A stretch of DNA of 64,000 nucleotides from Pseudomonas lalkuanensis (GTDB lineage Bacteria; Pseudomonadota; Gammaproteobacteria; Pseudomonadales; Pseudomonadaceae), in NCBI RefSeq assembly GCF_008807375.1, contig NZ_CP043311.1, positions 1,158,001 to 1,222,000 of the forward strand, given 5' to 3'. Below are positions 21,813 through 30,760 of this stretch, piece after piece (position 1 is the stretch's first letter; each line of letters opens with the position of its first letter). The position numbers and the translations under genes were made by a program. A model generated the notes under the pieces. That model did not search any database and was not told the DNA's origin. It was given only the letters and a program-made list of their open reading frames with translations.

Positions 21813-23288
21813 GTGCTCAAAGCACTCAAGAAGATTTTCAGCAAGGGTGAAGAGCCGCAGGCTAGCCCCGCCCCCACCGCGTCAGCCCCCGCCCAGACCG
21901 AGAAGCAAGAGCGTCCGGCCAAACCGAAGAAAGCGCCTCGTGAAGCAGGCGAAAAGGCCGAAGGTTCCAGCGAACGCCCGCCCCGTGGCGAGAAAAAGCC
22001 CCGCAGCGACAAGCCCAAGTCCGACAAGCCGCGCCGTGAGCGCCCGGCCAAGGCGGCCGCCCCGGTGGACAACTGGAAGCTGGAAGACTTCGCGGTGGAG
22101 CCCCAGGAGGGCAAGACCCGCTTCCACGACTTCAACCTCGATCCGCGGCTGATGCACGCCATCCACGATCTGGGTTTCCCCTATTGCACTCCGATCCAGG
22201 CCCAGGTCCTCGGCCATACCCTCAAGGGCCGGGACGCCATCGGCCGCGCGCAGACCGGTACCGGCAAGACCGCCGCCTTCCTCATCTCCACCATCACCCA
22301 GCTGCTGCAGACCCCCCCACCGAAAGAGCGCTACATGGGCGAGCCGCGCGCGCTCATCATCGCGCCGACCCGCGAGCTGGTGGTGCAGATCGCCAAGGAC
22401 GCCCAGGCGCTGACCAAGTACAGCGGCCTCAGCGTGATGAGCTTCGTCGGCGGCATGGACTTCGACAAGCAGCTCAGGCAGCTGGAGTCCCGCTTCTGCG
22501 ACATCCTGGTCGCCACCCCCGGCCGCCTGCTGGACTTCAACCAGCGCGGTGAAGTGCACCTGGACATGGTCGAGGTGATGGTCCTGGACGAAGCCGACCG
22601 CATGCTCGACATGGGCTTCATCCCGCAGGTCCGCCAGATCATCCGCCAGACGCCGTTCAAGGGCGAACGCCAGACCCTGCTGTTCTCCGCCACCTTCACC
22701 GAAGACGTGATGAACCTGGCCAAGCAGTGGACCGTCGAGCCGGCCATCGTCGAGATCGAGCCGGAAAACGTCGCCAGCGAGACCGTCGAACAGCACGTCT
22801 ACGCCGTGGCCAGCAGCGACAAGTACAAGCTGCTCTACAACCTGGTGGCGCAGAACAACTGGGAGCGGGTGATGGTCTTCGCCAACCGCAAGGACGAAGT
22901 GCGCCGCATCGAGGAACGCCTGACCCGGGACGGCATCAGCGCCGCCCAGATGTCCGGCGACGTGCCCCAGCACAAGCGCATCAAGGTCCTGGAAGGCTTC
23001 CGTGAAGGCAAGATCCGCGTACTGGTGGCCACCGACGTCGCCGGTCGCGGCATCCACATCGATGGCATCAGCCACGTGATCAACTTCACCCTGCCGGAAG
23101 ACCCGGACGACTACGTGCACCGCATCGGCCGTACCGGCCGCGCCGGCGCCACCGGGACCTCCATCAGCTTCGCCGGCGAGGACGACGCCTTCGCCCTGCC
23201 GCCGATCGAGGAACTGCTGGGCCGCAAGATCAACTGCGAAATGCCCCCCGCCGAACTGCTCAAGTCGGTGCCGCGCAAGCACCACTGA
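21813..23288 (+). CDS. rhlB: DEAD-box RNA helicase RhlB
   Basis: RhlB unwinds RNA for the degradosome. The 491-residue protein starts at a GTG and has a basic, low-complexity N-terminal tail (about 1-85), then Q motif [14 protein letters not shown], motif [12 protein letters not shown], Ia [41 protein letters not shown] and [12 protein letters not shown]. The long charged N-terminal extension replaces the C-terminal RNase E-binding tail found in E. coli RhlB. A strong terminator follows. Confidence 0.88.
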   Translation: MLKALKKIFSKGEEPQASPAPTASAPAQTEKQERPAKPKKAPREAGEKAEGSSERPPRGEKKPRSDKPKSDKPRRERPAKAAAPVDNWKLEDFAVEPQEGKTRFHDFNLDPRLMHAIHDLGFPYCTPIQAQVLGHTLKGRDAIGRAQTGTGKTAAFLISTITQLLQTPPPKERYMGEPRALIIAPTRELVVQIAKDAQALTKYSGLSVMSFVGGMDFDKQLRQLESRFCDILVATPGRLLDFNQRGEVHLDMVEVMVLDEADRMLDMGFIPQVRQIIRQTPFKGERQTLLFSATFTEDVMNLAKQWTVEPAIVEIEPENVASETVEQHVYAVASSDKYKLLYNLVAQNNWERVMVFANRKDEVRRIEERLTRDGISAAQMSGDVPQHKRIKVLEGFREGKIRVLVATDVAGRGIHIDGISHVINFTLPEDPDDYVHRIGRTGRAGATGTSISFAGEDDAFALPPIEELLGRKINCEMPPAELLKSVPRKHH

Positions 23289-23305
23289 GGGGCAGTTGAA
23301 TGAGA

Positions 23306-23334
23306 AAAGGCGAAGCCAAGGCTTCGCCTTTTTC
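23306..23334 (+). terminator. Terminator after rhlB
   Basis: The stem AGGCGAAGCC / GGCTTCGCCT with a 2-nt loop is followed by T5CT5, 18 bp past the stop codon. Confidence 0.88.
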
Positions 23335-23359
23335 TTTTTGGGGCAGGGGAGACCTGCGG

Positions 23360-23514
23360 TCTCCATCGCGATTGAAATCGCTCCCACAGGAAGTGCGCTG
23401 TGACTGGACCCCGTGCGGTCTGCCCCCTCTCCCTCTGGGAGAGGGTTGGGATGAGGGAAGGAGAGTGTCGCAGGGCGGTGGAGACGAATCGCGAATGAAA
23501 TCTCTCCCACAGAA
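23360..23514. repeat. Cluster of Pseudomonas intergenic repeats (two REPs and one GAGAGGG element)
   Basis: REP-type copies are at about 23366-23390 (TCGCGATTGAAATCGCTCCC...) and 23487-23512 (AATCGCGAATGAAATCTCTC...). Between them, 23423-23457 carries CCCTCTCCCTCTGGGAGAGG continuing GTTGGGATGAGGG, a hairpin-forming repeat also present at about 63238. They fill the gap between the convergent rhlB and DUF58 genes. Confidence 0.6.
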
Positions 23515-23559
23515 AGCGCGCCTGCTCGGACAGTCAGGAGCGGGATGGGGAGAGGGGTT

Positions 23560-24891
23560 CTACAGCGCCCCAGCCTTCTTCCACGCCAGGTAGCGGCTCA
23601 CCAGCTGCGGGCCCAGCTCGCTGGGGCGGGCGTCCAGCACGGGTACGCCGTGGGCGGCGAGGCGTTCGTGGAGGCTGTTGCGGGCGTTCAGATAGTTCAC
23701 CGTGCCGCAGTAGGCGAGGGCGTCATCGAAGCCCTGCACCGGGGTGTGGCGCAGGCTGTCGAGGATTTCCTCGCGCAGGCTGACCACCAGCAGGCGATGC
23801 TGGCGGCCGAGTCGCTTCACCGCGCTGAACAGCTCGGCATCGTCTTCGTCGCGCAGGTTGCTGACCAGCACCACCAGGGCGCGGCGCCGCTGGCGGGCAA
23901 GCAGGGCTTCGGCGGCGGCACTGAAGTCGGCTGGGCGCAAGGTGCTGTCCAGGTCGTAGACGCCATTGAGCAGCACGTTCAACTGGGCCGGGCCCTTCAC
24001 GGGCGGTACGAAGCGGTCGCGCTCGGCGGCGAAGGTGGACAGGCCTACCGCATCGCCCTGGCGCAGGGCCACGTAGCTGAGCAGCAGGCTGGCATTGAGG
24101 GCGTGGTCGAAGTGCGAAAGGTCGCCGTCCTGGCTGCGCATGCGGCGGCCGCAGTCGAGGAGGAAGACGATCTGCTGGTCGCGCTCGTCCTGGTATTCGC
24201 GGGCGATGGGGGTGCGCTTGCGGGCGGTGGCTTTCCAGTCGATCTGGCGCAGCGTGTCGCCATCGCGGAATTCCCGCAGCTGATGGAATTCCAGGCCGAG
24301 GCCGCGGCGCGGGCGCTGGCGCACGCCGAGCTGGCTGAGCCAGTCGTCCACTGCCTTCAACTGGGCGCCGTAAAGGCGGGCGAAGTCCGGATAGACGCGC
24401 GCTTCTCCCGGCAGGTCCAGCACCCGTTTGTGCCGCCATAGGCCGAGCGGGCTGGGCAGCTGCAGTTCGCAGGCGGGGAAGTGGAAATGGCCACGCATGA
24501 GCGGTCGCACCCGATAGCCGAACTCGGTGTGTTCGCCGGGATGCAGGGCCACCTGCTGGGGCAGGGGGTCGAAGTCCATCGCGGCGGGCACCTGATCGAA
24601 CACGCCGACGTCGAGGGAGCGCCCGTAGCCGTGGTGCAGGGTGAGGCGGACGTCGCTCCAGCGGCCCAACGCCAGATTACCCGGCAGCGCACGTTCCAGG
24701 CGCGGCGAAGGCAGCCGGCGCAGCCAGATGGCGTCGAGCAGGCCGAGCAGGGCCAGGGCGCAGAGCAGGCCCCACCAGAGCGGCTGCAACTGCGCCGGCA
24801 GGTCGATGCCCAGCGCCGGCAGGGCACCGAGCAGCAGGGCCAGGCCGAAGAGGCCAGCTACCAGCGCGAGCAGGGCGCGGGACGGCTTCAT
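23560..24891 (-). CDS. DUF58 domain protein (MoxR-associated, vWA-like)
   Basis: This 443-residue protein has two N-terminal membrane spans (about 8-50) and a DUF58 domain with the marker GLGLEFHQLREFRDGDTLRQIDWKATARKRTPIAREYQDERDQQIVFLLDCGRRM. The DCGRRM segment is a degenerate MIDAS-type vWA motif. In other bacteria such proteins act with MoxR AAA+ ATPases in maturation or envelope-stress roles. It is the last gene of a six-gene operon and overlaps the MoxR gene by 4 bp (ATGA). Confidence 0.88.
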   Translation of the reverse strand: MKPSRALLALVAGLFGLALLLGALPALGIDLPAQLQPLWWGLLCALALLGLLDAIWLRRLPSPRLERALPGNLALGRWSDVRLTLHHGYGRSLDVGVFDQVPAAMDFDPLPQQVALHPGEHTEFGYRVRPLMRGHFHFPACELQLPSPLGLWRHKRVLDLPGEARVYPDFARLYGAQLKAVDDWLSQLGVRQRPRRGLGLEFHQLREFRDGDTLRQIDWKATARKRTPIAREYQDERDQQIVFLLDCGRRMRSQDGDLSHFDHALNASLLLSYVALRQGDAVGLSTFAAERDRFVPPVKGPAQLNVLLNGVYDLDSTLRPADFSAAAEALLARQRRRALVVLVSNLRDEDDAELFSAVKRLGRQHRLLVVSLREEILDSLRHTPVQGFDDALAYCGTVNYLNARNSLHERLAAHGVPVLDARPSELGPQLVSRYLAWKKAGAL

Positions 24892-25916
24892 AGGCGCGGC
24901 GCCGGCACCTGGTCGAGGATCTGCTGGAGCACCTGGTCCACCGACAGCCCTTCGATATCCAGTTCCGGCGACAGGCGGACGCGGTGGCGCAGCACCGCCA
25001 GGGCGCAGCCCTTGACGTCGTCCGGCAGCACGAAGTCGCCACCGCGCAGCAGCGCGCGGGCGCGACCGCCACGGACCAGGGCGATGGAGGCGCGTGGCCC
25101 GGCGCCCATGGCCAGGCCCGGCCAGCTGCGGGTGGCGCGGGCCAGGCGCACGGCGTAGTCGAGCACCTGGTCGTCCACCGGTAGTTCGCTTGCGATCTTC
25201 TGCAGGGCGATCAGGTCGCGGGCCTGGACCAGGGTGCGCAGCGGCGCTACGTCGAGCATGTCGGCGCGGGCCGAACGGGTGACCTGGCGCACCAGGCTGA
25301 GTTCTTCGTCGGCGGTCGGGTAGTCCATCCGCAGCTTGAGCATGAAACGGTCGAGCTCGGCTTCCGGCAGGGGGTAGGTGCCTTCCTGCTCGATCGGGTT
25401 CTGGGTCGCCAGCACCAGGAACGGCTGGGGCACCGGCAGGGCGCGGCCTTCCAGGGTGACCTGGCGCTCCTGCATCACCTCCAGCAGGGCGGCCTGGGTC
25501 TTGGCCGGGGCACGGTTGATCTCATCCGCCAGCAGCAGGTTGGTGAACACCGGCCCCTTGCGCAGCTTGAACTGCTCGCTCTGCATGTCGTACACGGCGT
25601 GGCCGGTGACGTCGCTGGGCATCAGGTCGGGGGTGAACTGGATGCGTGAGAACTCACCGCCGAAGCAGCGCGCAAGGGCCCGTACCAGCAGGGTCTTGCC
25701 AAGGCCCGGCACGCCTTCCACCAGTACGTGGCCGCCGGCCAGCAGAGCGGTGAGCACGTCGTCGATCACCGCGACCTGACCGACCACGGCCTTCTGCAGT
25801 TCCAGGCGCAGGGCCTGGGCAAGCTGGCTGGCACGCTGGCGCTGGGTGGCGGTGGAGGCCGCAGCGGGGCTGGCGACTTCGGCTTGCGACGGATCGGAAA
25901 TCTGTTCGCTCGTCAT
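24888..25916 (-). CDS. MoxR-family AAA+ ATPase
   Basis: The 342-residue protein has Walker A LVEGVPGLGKT, Walker B NLLLADEINRAPAKTQAALLEVMQE and sensor LATQNPIEQEGTYPLPEAELDRFMLKL, all classical MoxR features. I chose the ATG at 25916 (MTSEQISD), which overlaps the previous gene's stop by 4 bp; the frame is open further upstream but inside that gene. MoxR ATPases are thought to be chaperones for metal-cofactor insertion or complex assembly, usually with DUF58/vWA partners such as the next gene. Confidence 0.92.
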   Translation of the reverse strand: MTSEQISDPSQAEVASPAAASTATQRQRASQLAQALRLELQKAVVGQVAVIDDVLTALLAGGHVLVEGVPGLGKTLLVRALARCFGGEFSRIQFTPDLMPSDVTGHAVYDMQSEQFKLRKGPVFTNLLLADEINRAPAKTQAALLEVMQERQVTLEGRALPVPQPFLVLATQNPIEQEGTYPLPEAELDRFMLKLRMDYPTADEELSLVRQVTRSARADMLDVAPLRTLVQARDLIALQKIASELPVDDQVLDYAVRLARATRSWPGLAMGAGPRASIALVRGGRARALLRGGDFVLPDDVKGCALAVLRHRVRLSPELDIEGLSVDQVLQQILDQVPAPRL

Positions 25917-27163
25917 AGGGCATTCCTGAGGGTTTGCAGGTGGGCGACCTGGCGGGTGAAATCGGCGGCGCTGAGGCGTTGCTTGGGCAATGGCCGCATG
26001 GCCTGGCTGATGGCGCTGGGCGGCAGGCGGGTCAGGCGACCCAATACCTGCCATTGCTCGGCTACGGGTAGCCGTTCGAATCCGGGATGGCGATGTCGCG
26101 CGCGGCGCTGGATATCCCGCTGCAGGCCTTGCAACAGGCTGACCTGGCCGCTGCGGCGGAGCAGGAAGTCGGCGCTGCCGCGCAGGTGTTCTTCCAGTTG
26201 CCGGCGAGCGCGGCTGGCCGGGGCCTGCAAGGGGCCCTGGCGCTGGCCGACGTGCCAGAGGACCAGGGCGATGAGCAGGGCCAGGGCTACCAGGGCCTCG
26301 GGGAAGTTCTGCCCGAGCAGGGTGGCCAGGCCATCGCGTTCGGCGCGGTAGAGCAGGGTGACGGCGCTGTCCTGGGTGAGGTACCAGAGCAGCCAGGCGT
26401 TGTCGTACTGGTCGATGTCGCGGTTCTGCCAGATCCAGCCATCGGTGACCACGGTGACCAGTCCGTCGCCGTGGTTCAGCTGCAGCATGTGGGTGGCCTT
26501 GGCGCTGTTGGCCCAGGCGTGGGCGCGGTTCTGGCTGTCGTAGAGATGGAAGTCCGTGTCGAAGCTGGCGTAGGCCGGCGCCTGTTCGTTTTCCAGGTAG
26601 AGCTTGGTCAGCTCGGGGAAGGGATCGTTCTCGGCATCGGTCTCTTCGTCCTGGGAAGACGGGGCGTCCTCCGGCCGTTCTTCGGCACGCAGGCCTTCCG
26701 GCTTTTCGGGTTCCTCCGGCTCGCTACCTTCGTCTTCTTCGAGGTCGCGGGTTTCGTATTGCTGGACGCCAAGGCGGTCGGCCAGCAGATCGCCGCTCTT
26801 GCCTTCCTTCTCGTCATAGAGCCGCTCGACGATGAACAGCAGGTGGCCGCCCTTGCTCGCCCATTCCAGCAGGCGATCGGCCTGGCGCGGGGTCATGCGC
26901 GAACGGCCGCCGAGCAGCAACAGGGTGTTGCCGGCGCTGGGGAGGTTGTCGAGCACTTCCAGGCCGTCAGCACGATTCACCTGCAGGCCCTGCTTACGCA
27001 GGAAGTGTTCGGCGGCCAGATAGGGGTTGCCCAGCACCTCGGGCGAGGGGCCGTGTTCGATGGTGTCCTGATAAGGCTGCAGGCGCCCGGCGACATGGAT
27101 CGCGATCAGTCCCAGCAGCAGCAACAGGCCGGCGCCAATGAGAAAACGCGGACGCAGGCTCAT
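25913..27163 (-). CDS. DUF4350 domain membrane protein
   Basis: This 416-residue protein has an N-terminal membrane span (about 7-25), a DUF4350/GldG-like domain (RLQPYQDTIEHGPSPEVLGNPYLAAEHFLRKQGLQV, NTLLLLGGRSRMTPRQADRLLEWASKGGHLLFI), an acidic low-complexity insert (about 140-185, rich in Glu/Asp/Pro) and a second span near 290-305. It overlaps both neighbours by 4 bp. Function unknown; the context places it in a MoxR-type envelope module. Confidence 0.82.
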   Translation of the reverse strand: MSLRPRFLIGAGLLLLLGLIAIHVAGRLQPYQDTIEHGPSPEVLGNPYLAAEHFLRKQGLQVNRADGLEVLDNLPSAGNTLLLLGGRSRMTPRQADRLLEWASKGGHLLFIVERLYDEKEGKSGDLLADRLGVQQYETRDLEEDEGSEPEEPEKPEGLRAEERPEDAPSSQDEETDAENDPFPELTKLYLENEQAPAYASFDTDFHLYDSQNRAHAWANSAKATHMLQLNHGDGLVTVVTDGWIWQNRDIDQYDNAWLLWYLTQDSAVTLLYRAERDGLATLLGQNFPEALVALALLIALVLWHVGQRQGPLQAPASRARRQLEEHLRGSADFLLRRSGQVSLLQGLQRDIQRRARHRHPGFERLPVAEQWQVLGRLTRLPPSAISQAMRPLPKQRLSAADFTRQVAHLQTLRNAL

Positions 27164-28743
27164 TGCGCGGCTCCGCTGGCGAACAGGCGTCGCCAGCCAT
27201 CGCAGAGACCCTGACGCAGTTCGGCGGCGGGCAGGCGGTGGCCATAGGCGAGGTTCTGCCAGTGGCCGGTGAGGCTCCGGCTGAAGCCTTCCAGTTCGCT
27301 GTTGTCCAGGCGGAGCACCAGTTGCAGCACTTCGCCTTCGGTGTGGGATTGCCTGAGGGGCAGGCGGAAGTCGTGCAGCAGGCGGCTGAGCAGGGCGCGA
27401 TAGAGCAGACCGAGGGCCTCGCGGGGCTGGCTGGCCCAGAGGCGTTCGGCTTCCCCGGCGACGTCGTCGGGCAGGCTTTCCGGTGCGAGTTCGAGGCCGA
27501 ACAGCACGGCGGGTGCTTCACGCGGGCGGCGCTGGGGCAGGCCCAGGCGTCCGGCAAAGGCGCTTAGCCAGTCGCGGTAGTGCCAGACCAGCAGGACGAT
27601 CAGGCTGATCAGTACGCCCCAGAGCAGCACCTTGATCAGCAGGGCGACACTGTCCAGGCTCTTGGCGTACTCGGCCAGCTTGAACAGGTTGCGGATGAAT
27701 TCGGCCCAGCCTTCGACGTCTTCGGGTTTCACTTCCTTGTCGGCGCTTTCATCGCCCAGGCGCCAGCGCGTGACGGTTTCGCGGTTCTGGAAAGGCGCTG
27801 CATCAAGCAGCGCAGTGATGCTGTCCTTCGCGGCCTGGCTGGTGAGGGCCTGGTGGGTGAGGCGCGCCGCGTCGGGGCCGTCGAGGTAGGCCTGGGGCGC
27901 CGGGCAGGAGGTGGGTGCATCCCCGGCCATGGCCGATTGCGGCAATTGGCTGAGCAGCAGGCCAAGGCACAGCAGCAGGGCGTAGGCGGTGCCGGTCAGG
28001 CGTTGGCGCAGGCGGCGGAACTGCAGTTCGATGTCCCAGCCTTCCAGGGACGTGCGGCGGTTCAGGTAGAGGGTGAAGCCGCAGGCGACGTAGACCGGTC
28101 CCCAGATCATCAGCACCAGGACGTAGAGGCTGTTGGACAGGTGTTCCAGCCAGAGCCATTCACCCGAAGCCATTTCCAGGAGCTTCTGCCAGTCCCAGTC
28201 GATCGCCACCTGTTGGGGCAGCATCAGGTAGAGCAGGGTGAGCAGGCCGAACCAGAGAGCCGATTCCAGGTGCACGCCGATGACCGTCAACCAGGTGGCG
28301 CCGCCCGCATCGCGCTGGCCCAGCACCACCAGGCGCTGGCTGCGCGCTTGCCCGGAGAGTCCTTCCAGCTGCAGCACTGGCAGGTCGAAGCTGCGGGTGG
28401 TGCTCAGGCGGCGCCAAGTGAGGCTGGCGAGCAGTTGTGGCTTGAGCAGGCGCGGGTAGGCGCGCAGGGCTTCCTTGAGGGTTGGCGTGTCGCCGAACAG
28501 GGCGCGGGAGAGGATGTACAGCGGCAGCCGTTCGTAGGCGGGCTTGAACAGCCAGAAAAGGAACACCGCGAGTCCCGGGTAGTTCCAGCAGGCCAGGGTG
28601 AGCAGGGCGAACACCGGGACGGTGACGATGGCCCAACTGGCCATCAGCAGGCCGGCGTGACGGCGCGCCAGCAGCACGCCGAGGTCCATGGCCTCCCAGG
28701 CGCTGCGTGGACGGATGGCGACGCTGGCGTCAGTCAGGCGCAT
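27160..28743 (-). CDS. DUF4129 domain multi-span membrane protein
   Basis: The 527-residue protein has several membrane spans (about 30-75, 165-185, 210-235, 270-290 and 370-390) and a C-terminal cytoplasmic DUF4129 domain with EAERLWASQPREALGLLYRALLSRLLHDFRLPLRQSHTEGEVLQL. DUF4129 is common beside MoxR/DUF58 genes and in transglutaminase-like proteins. It overlaps the SpoIIM-like gene by 14 bp and the DUF4350 gene by 4 bp. No enzyme function can be assigned. Confidence 0.82.
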   Translation of the reverse strand: MRLTDASVAIRPRSAWEAMDLGVLLARRHAGLLMASWAIVTVPVFALLTLACWNYPGLAVFLFWLFKPAYERLPLYILSRALFGDTPTLKEALRAYPRLLKPQLLASLTWRRLSTTRSFDLPVLQLEGLSGQARSQRLVVLGQRDAGGATWLTVIGVHLESALWFGLLTLLYLMLPQQVAIDWDWQKLLEMASGEWLWLEHLSNSLYVLVLMIWGPVYVACGFTLYLNRRTSLEGWDIELQFRRLRQRLTGTAYALLLCLGLLLSQLPQSAMAGDAPTSCPAPQAYLDGPDAARLTHQALTSQAAKDSITALLDAAPFQNRETVTRWRLGDESADKEVKPEDVEGWAEFIRNLFKLAEYAKSLDSVALLIKVLLWGVLISLIVLLVWHYRDWLSAFAGRLGLPQRRPREAPAVLFGLELAPESLPDDVAGEAERLWASQPREALGLLYRALLSRLLHDFRLPLRQSHTEGEVLQLVLRLDNSELEGFSRSLTGHWQNLAYGHRLPAAELRQGLCDGWRRLFASGAAQ

Positions 28744-29710
28744 GCGTCCTCCTGCCCACCAGGCCGAAATAGAGCGCGACCAGCAGCCACAGGCCCGCGC
28801 CCACCAGGTATTTCACTTGCGGCGTCACCAGCGTCATGGACGACCAGTAGGCTTCGACGAATGCGGCGATCACCAGCAGCAGGATCACCCCGGCCACCAA
28901 CTGCACGCTGCGTCCGGCGGCCAGGCGCAGGGCCTCGCCACGGGGCAGGCGGCCGGGAGCGAGCAGGGCCCAGCCGAGTTGCAGGCCGGCGGCGCCAGCG
29001 AAGGCGATGGCGGTGAGTTCGAAGGCGCCGTGGCCGACGACGAAGGACCAGAAGGTTTCGCCGAAGCCGATCTGCGTCAGGTGGCCGGCGACGGCGCCGA
29101 TATGCAGGCCGTTGAACAGCAGGAAGAACAGGCTGCCGACCCCGAAGAGCAGGCCGCCGGCGTAGGTCTGAAAGGCGATGCCGATGTTGTTCATGATGTA
29201 GTGGCCGAACATCATCCAGTCATCCCCCGAGTCACGCTCGCTCATGGGGCCAATGCGCCGGGCGTCCGGGTCGTACATGGATTCCATCGACGACACCTGT
29301 TCCGGGTCCATCACGCTGTAGACCAGGTCCGGCCAGTTGTGCACCAGCAACCCCATCAGCACCAGGCTGCCGTAGAACAGCAGGCTGGCGGCGGCGATGC
29401 TGCGCCACTGGCTGCGCACCAGGCGCGGGAAGCCGCCAAGCAGGAAGCCCAGCAGACGCGCGCCAAGGTGGCTGCGGTGGCGATAGAACTGCTGGTGGCC
29501 GCGCATGGCCAATTGCTGCAGGTGCTCCACCAGATGGCTGCTGTAGCCGCGCTCCTGGGCCAGGGCCAGTTGCTGGCAGACCTGCCGGTAGTCGGCGGAG
29601 AAGGCCTCGCAGGTGCGGGCGTCGGCCTTGCCGCGTTCGAGGCGTTCGAGTTGCTCGGCGAAGGCTTTCCAGCCGGCCCGGTGCTGGCGTTCGAAGAGAT
29701 TCTGTTTCAT
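28730..29710 (-). CDS. Stage II sporulation protein M-like (DUF95) membrane protein
   Basis: This 326-residue protein shows a soluble helical N-terminus (MKQNLFERQHRAGWKAFAEQLERLERG) and several hydrophobic spans, with MFGHYIMNNIGIAFQTYAGGLLFGVGSLFFLLFNGLHIGAVAGHL and VVGHGAFELTAIAFAGAAGLQLG, which are the SpoIIM/DUF95 signature. The start at 29710 overlaps the RDD gene stop by 4 bp. In a non-sporulating Pseudomonas it is a generic membrane component of this operon. Confidence 0.87.
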   Translation of the reverse strand: MKQNLFERQHRAGWKAFAEQLERLERGKADARTCEAFSADYRQVCQQLALAQERGYSSHLVEHLQQLAMRGHQQFYRHRSHLGARLLGFLLGGFPRLVRSQWRSIAAASLLFYGSLVLMGLLVHNWPDLVYSVMDPEQVSSMESMYDPDARRIGPMSERDSGDDWMMFGHYIMNNIGIAFQTYAGGLLFGVGSLFFLLFNGLHIGAVAGHLTQIGFGETFWSFVVGHGAFELTAIAFAGAAGLQLGWALLAPGRLPRGEALRLAAGRSVQLVAGVILLLVIAAFVEAYWSSMTLVTPQVKYLVGAGLWLLVALYFGLVGRRTHAPD

Positions 29711-30441
29711 GGCGACTCCGACCCCAGCAGGCCGCGCGCGATGCCATTGATGCGCGCCTGCGCCTGTTCCGCCGGCACGGACAAGGGTTCGGCAAGGATG
29801 CCGGCGAGTTCGGCGCGGCGGGCCGGGGACAGGCTGGCCTGGCGCTCGGCGAAACTGAGCAGGGCGCGCTGGTCGGCAAGGGTCAGGGGGAAGGGCGCGC
29901 GCTCCGGCTCCGCGTCCGGCAATGTCGGGCGCTGGCTCTTCTCGTCGCTGTAGACCACCAGGCTGCCGGCGGCGATATCCCCCAGGCGCTTGAAGGTCGG
30001 GTGCAGCAGGCAACTGAGGGCGCCCAAGGTGTAGGCGAAGGGCAGCAGGTCGACGAAGCGCAGCAGGTTGCGCACCAGGGAGGAGGACCAGCCGACGGGG
30101 GTGCCGTCGTCATGCACCACGCGCAGGCCCATCATCTGCTTGCCCGGCGAGCGGCCCTGGTTGAGGACTTCGAACAGCACCATGTACCACCAGTTGAGCA
30201 GGAACATGAGGATCAGCCCCAGGCCCATGCCGAGCTGCCCGAGCAGGGCCAGGGCGATGAACAGCACCAGCATGATCGCACCGCGAATCGCCAGGTCGAT
30301 GGCATAGGCCAGGGCGCGTGGCAGCAGGCCGGCCGGACGCAGGACCAGGTCGATGCCTTCCGGTGTTTCGACCTGGTAGCGGGTGTCCAGCGGCTGGGCC
30401 TGGGAATCGGCGGGATGGGAACCGGATCGGGGTGCGGGCAT
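29707..30441 (-). CDS. RDD family membrane protein
   Basis: This 244-residue protein carries an RDD domain with membrane spans: GLLPRALAYAIDLAIRGAIMLVLF, LNWWYMVLFEVLNQGRSPGKQMMGLRVV and RFVDLLPFAYTLGALSCLLHPTFKRLGDIAAGSLVVY. It is the first gene of the six-gene MoxR/DUF58 operon. The start is uncertain: the ATG at 30441 has no strong SD, and the frame is open to 30522. A basic/acidic cytoplasmic tail follows the spans. Confidence 0.8.
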   Translation of the reverse strand: MPAPRSGSHPADSQAQPLDTRYQVETPEGIDLVLRPAGLLPRALAYAIDLAIRGAIMLVLFIALALLGQLGMGLGLILMFLLNWWYMVLFEVLNQGRSPGKQMMGLRVVHDDGTPVGWSSSLVRNLLRFVDLLPFAYTLGALSCLLHPTFKRLGDIAAGSLVVYSDEKSQRPTLPDAEPERAPFPLTLADQRALLSFAERQASLSPARRAELAGILAEPLSVPAEQAQARINGIARGLLGSESP

Positions 30442-30760
30442 CGGCTGGGCGCCAAGGGGAAAGCCAGATGCTAGCGAGCGGCTGGTATCCAGGCAACCGG
30501 GCAGGGAGGACTCAGCCCGCATGCTGTGAAGGGATCGGGGAATTCGACAAGGCGAATGGCGCGCGGGCGTCGGCGCGGGGGGAGGTGGGCGCGGGCATGG
30601 GGCAGTCCTTGTCGGGGTCGATCATCCAGTGGCGGCGATTCTAGGCTCGCGGCAAACCGACCAGCAAGAAGGCGGATGGCGAAGTTTCCGGTCTCGTTCG
30701 GCGCCGTTGCCGCATCCGGCCCGGTGTTAGACTGGCCCGCTCACGAACAAGGGGGACGCC
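30442..30760. other. Divergent gap between the RDD operon and sbcB
   Basis: About 320 bp without a supported gene if the RDD protein starts at 30441. Both divergent promoters should be here. I see no clear sigma-factor boxes or repeats. Confidence 0.3.

Noticed and set aside
21882..23510. A 542-codon open frame opposite rhlB
   Set aside because: It mirrors the RhlB codons (many His/Ala/Gly/Asp), has no domain and crosses the REP cluster.
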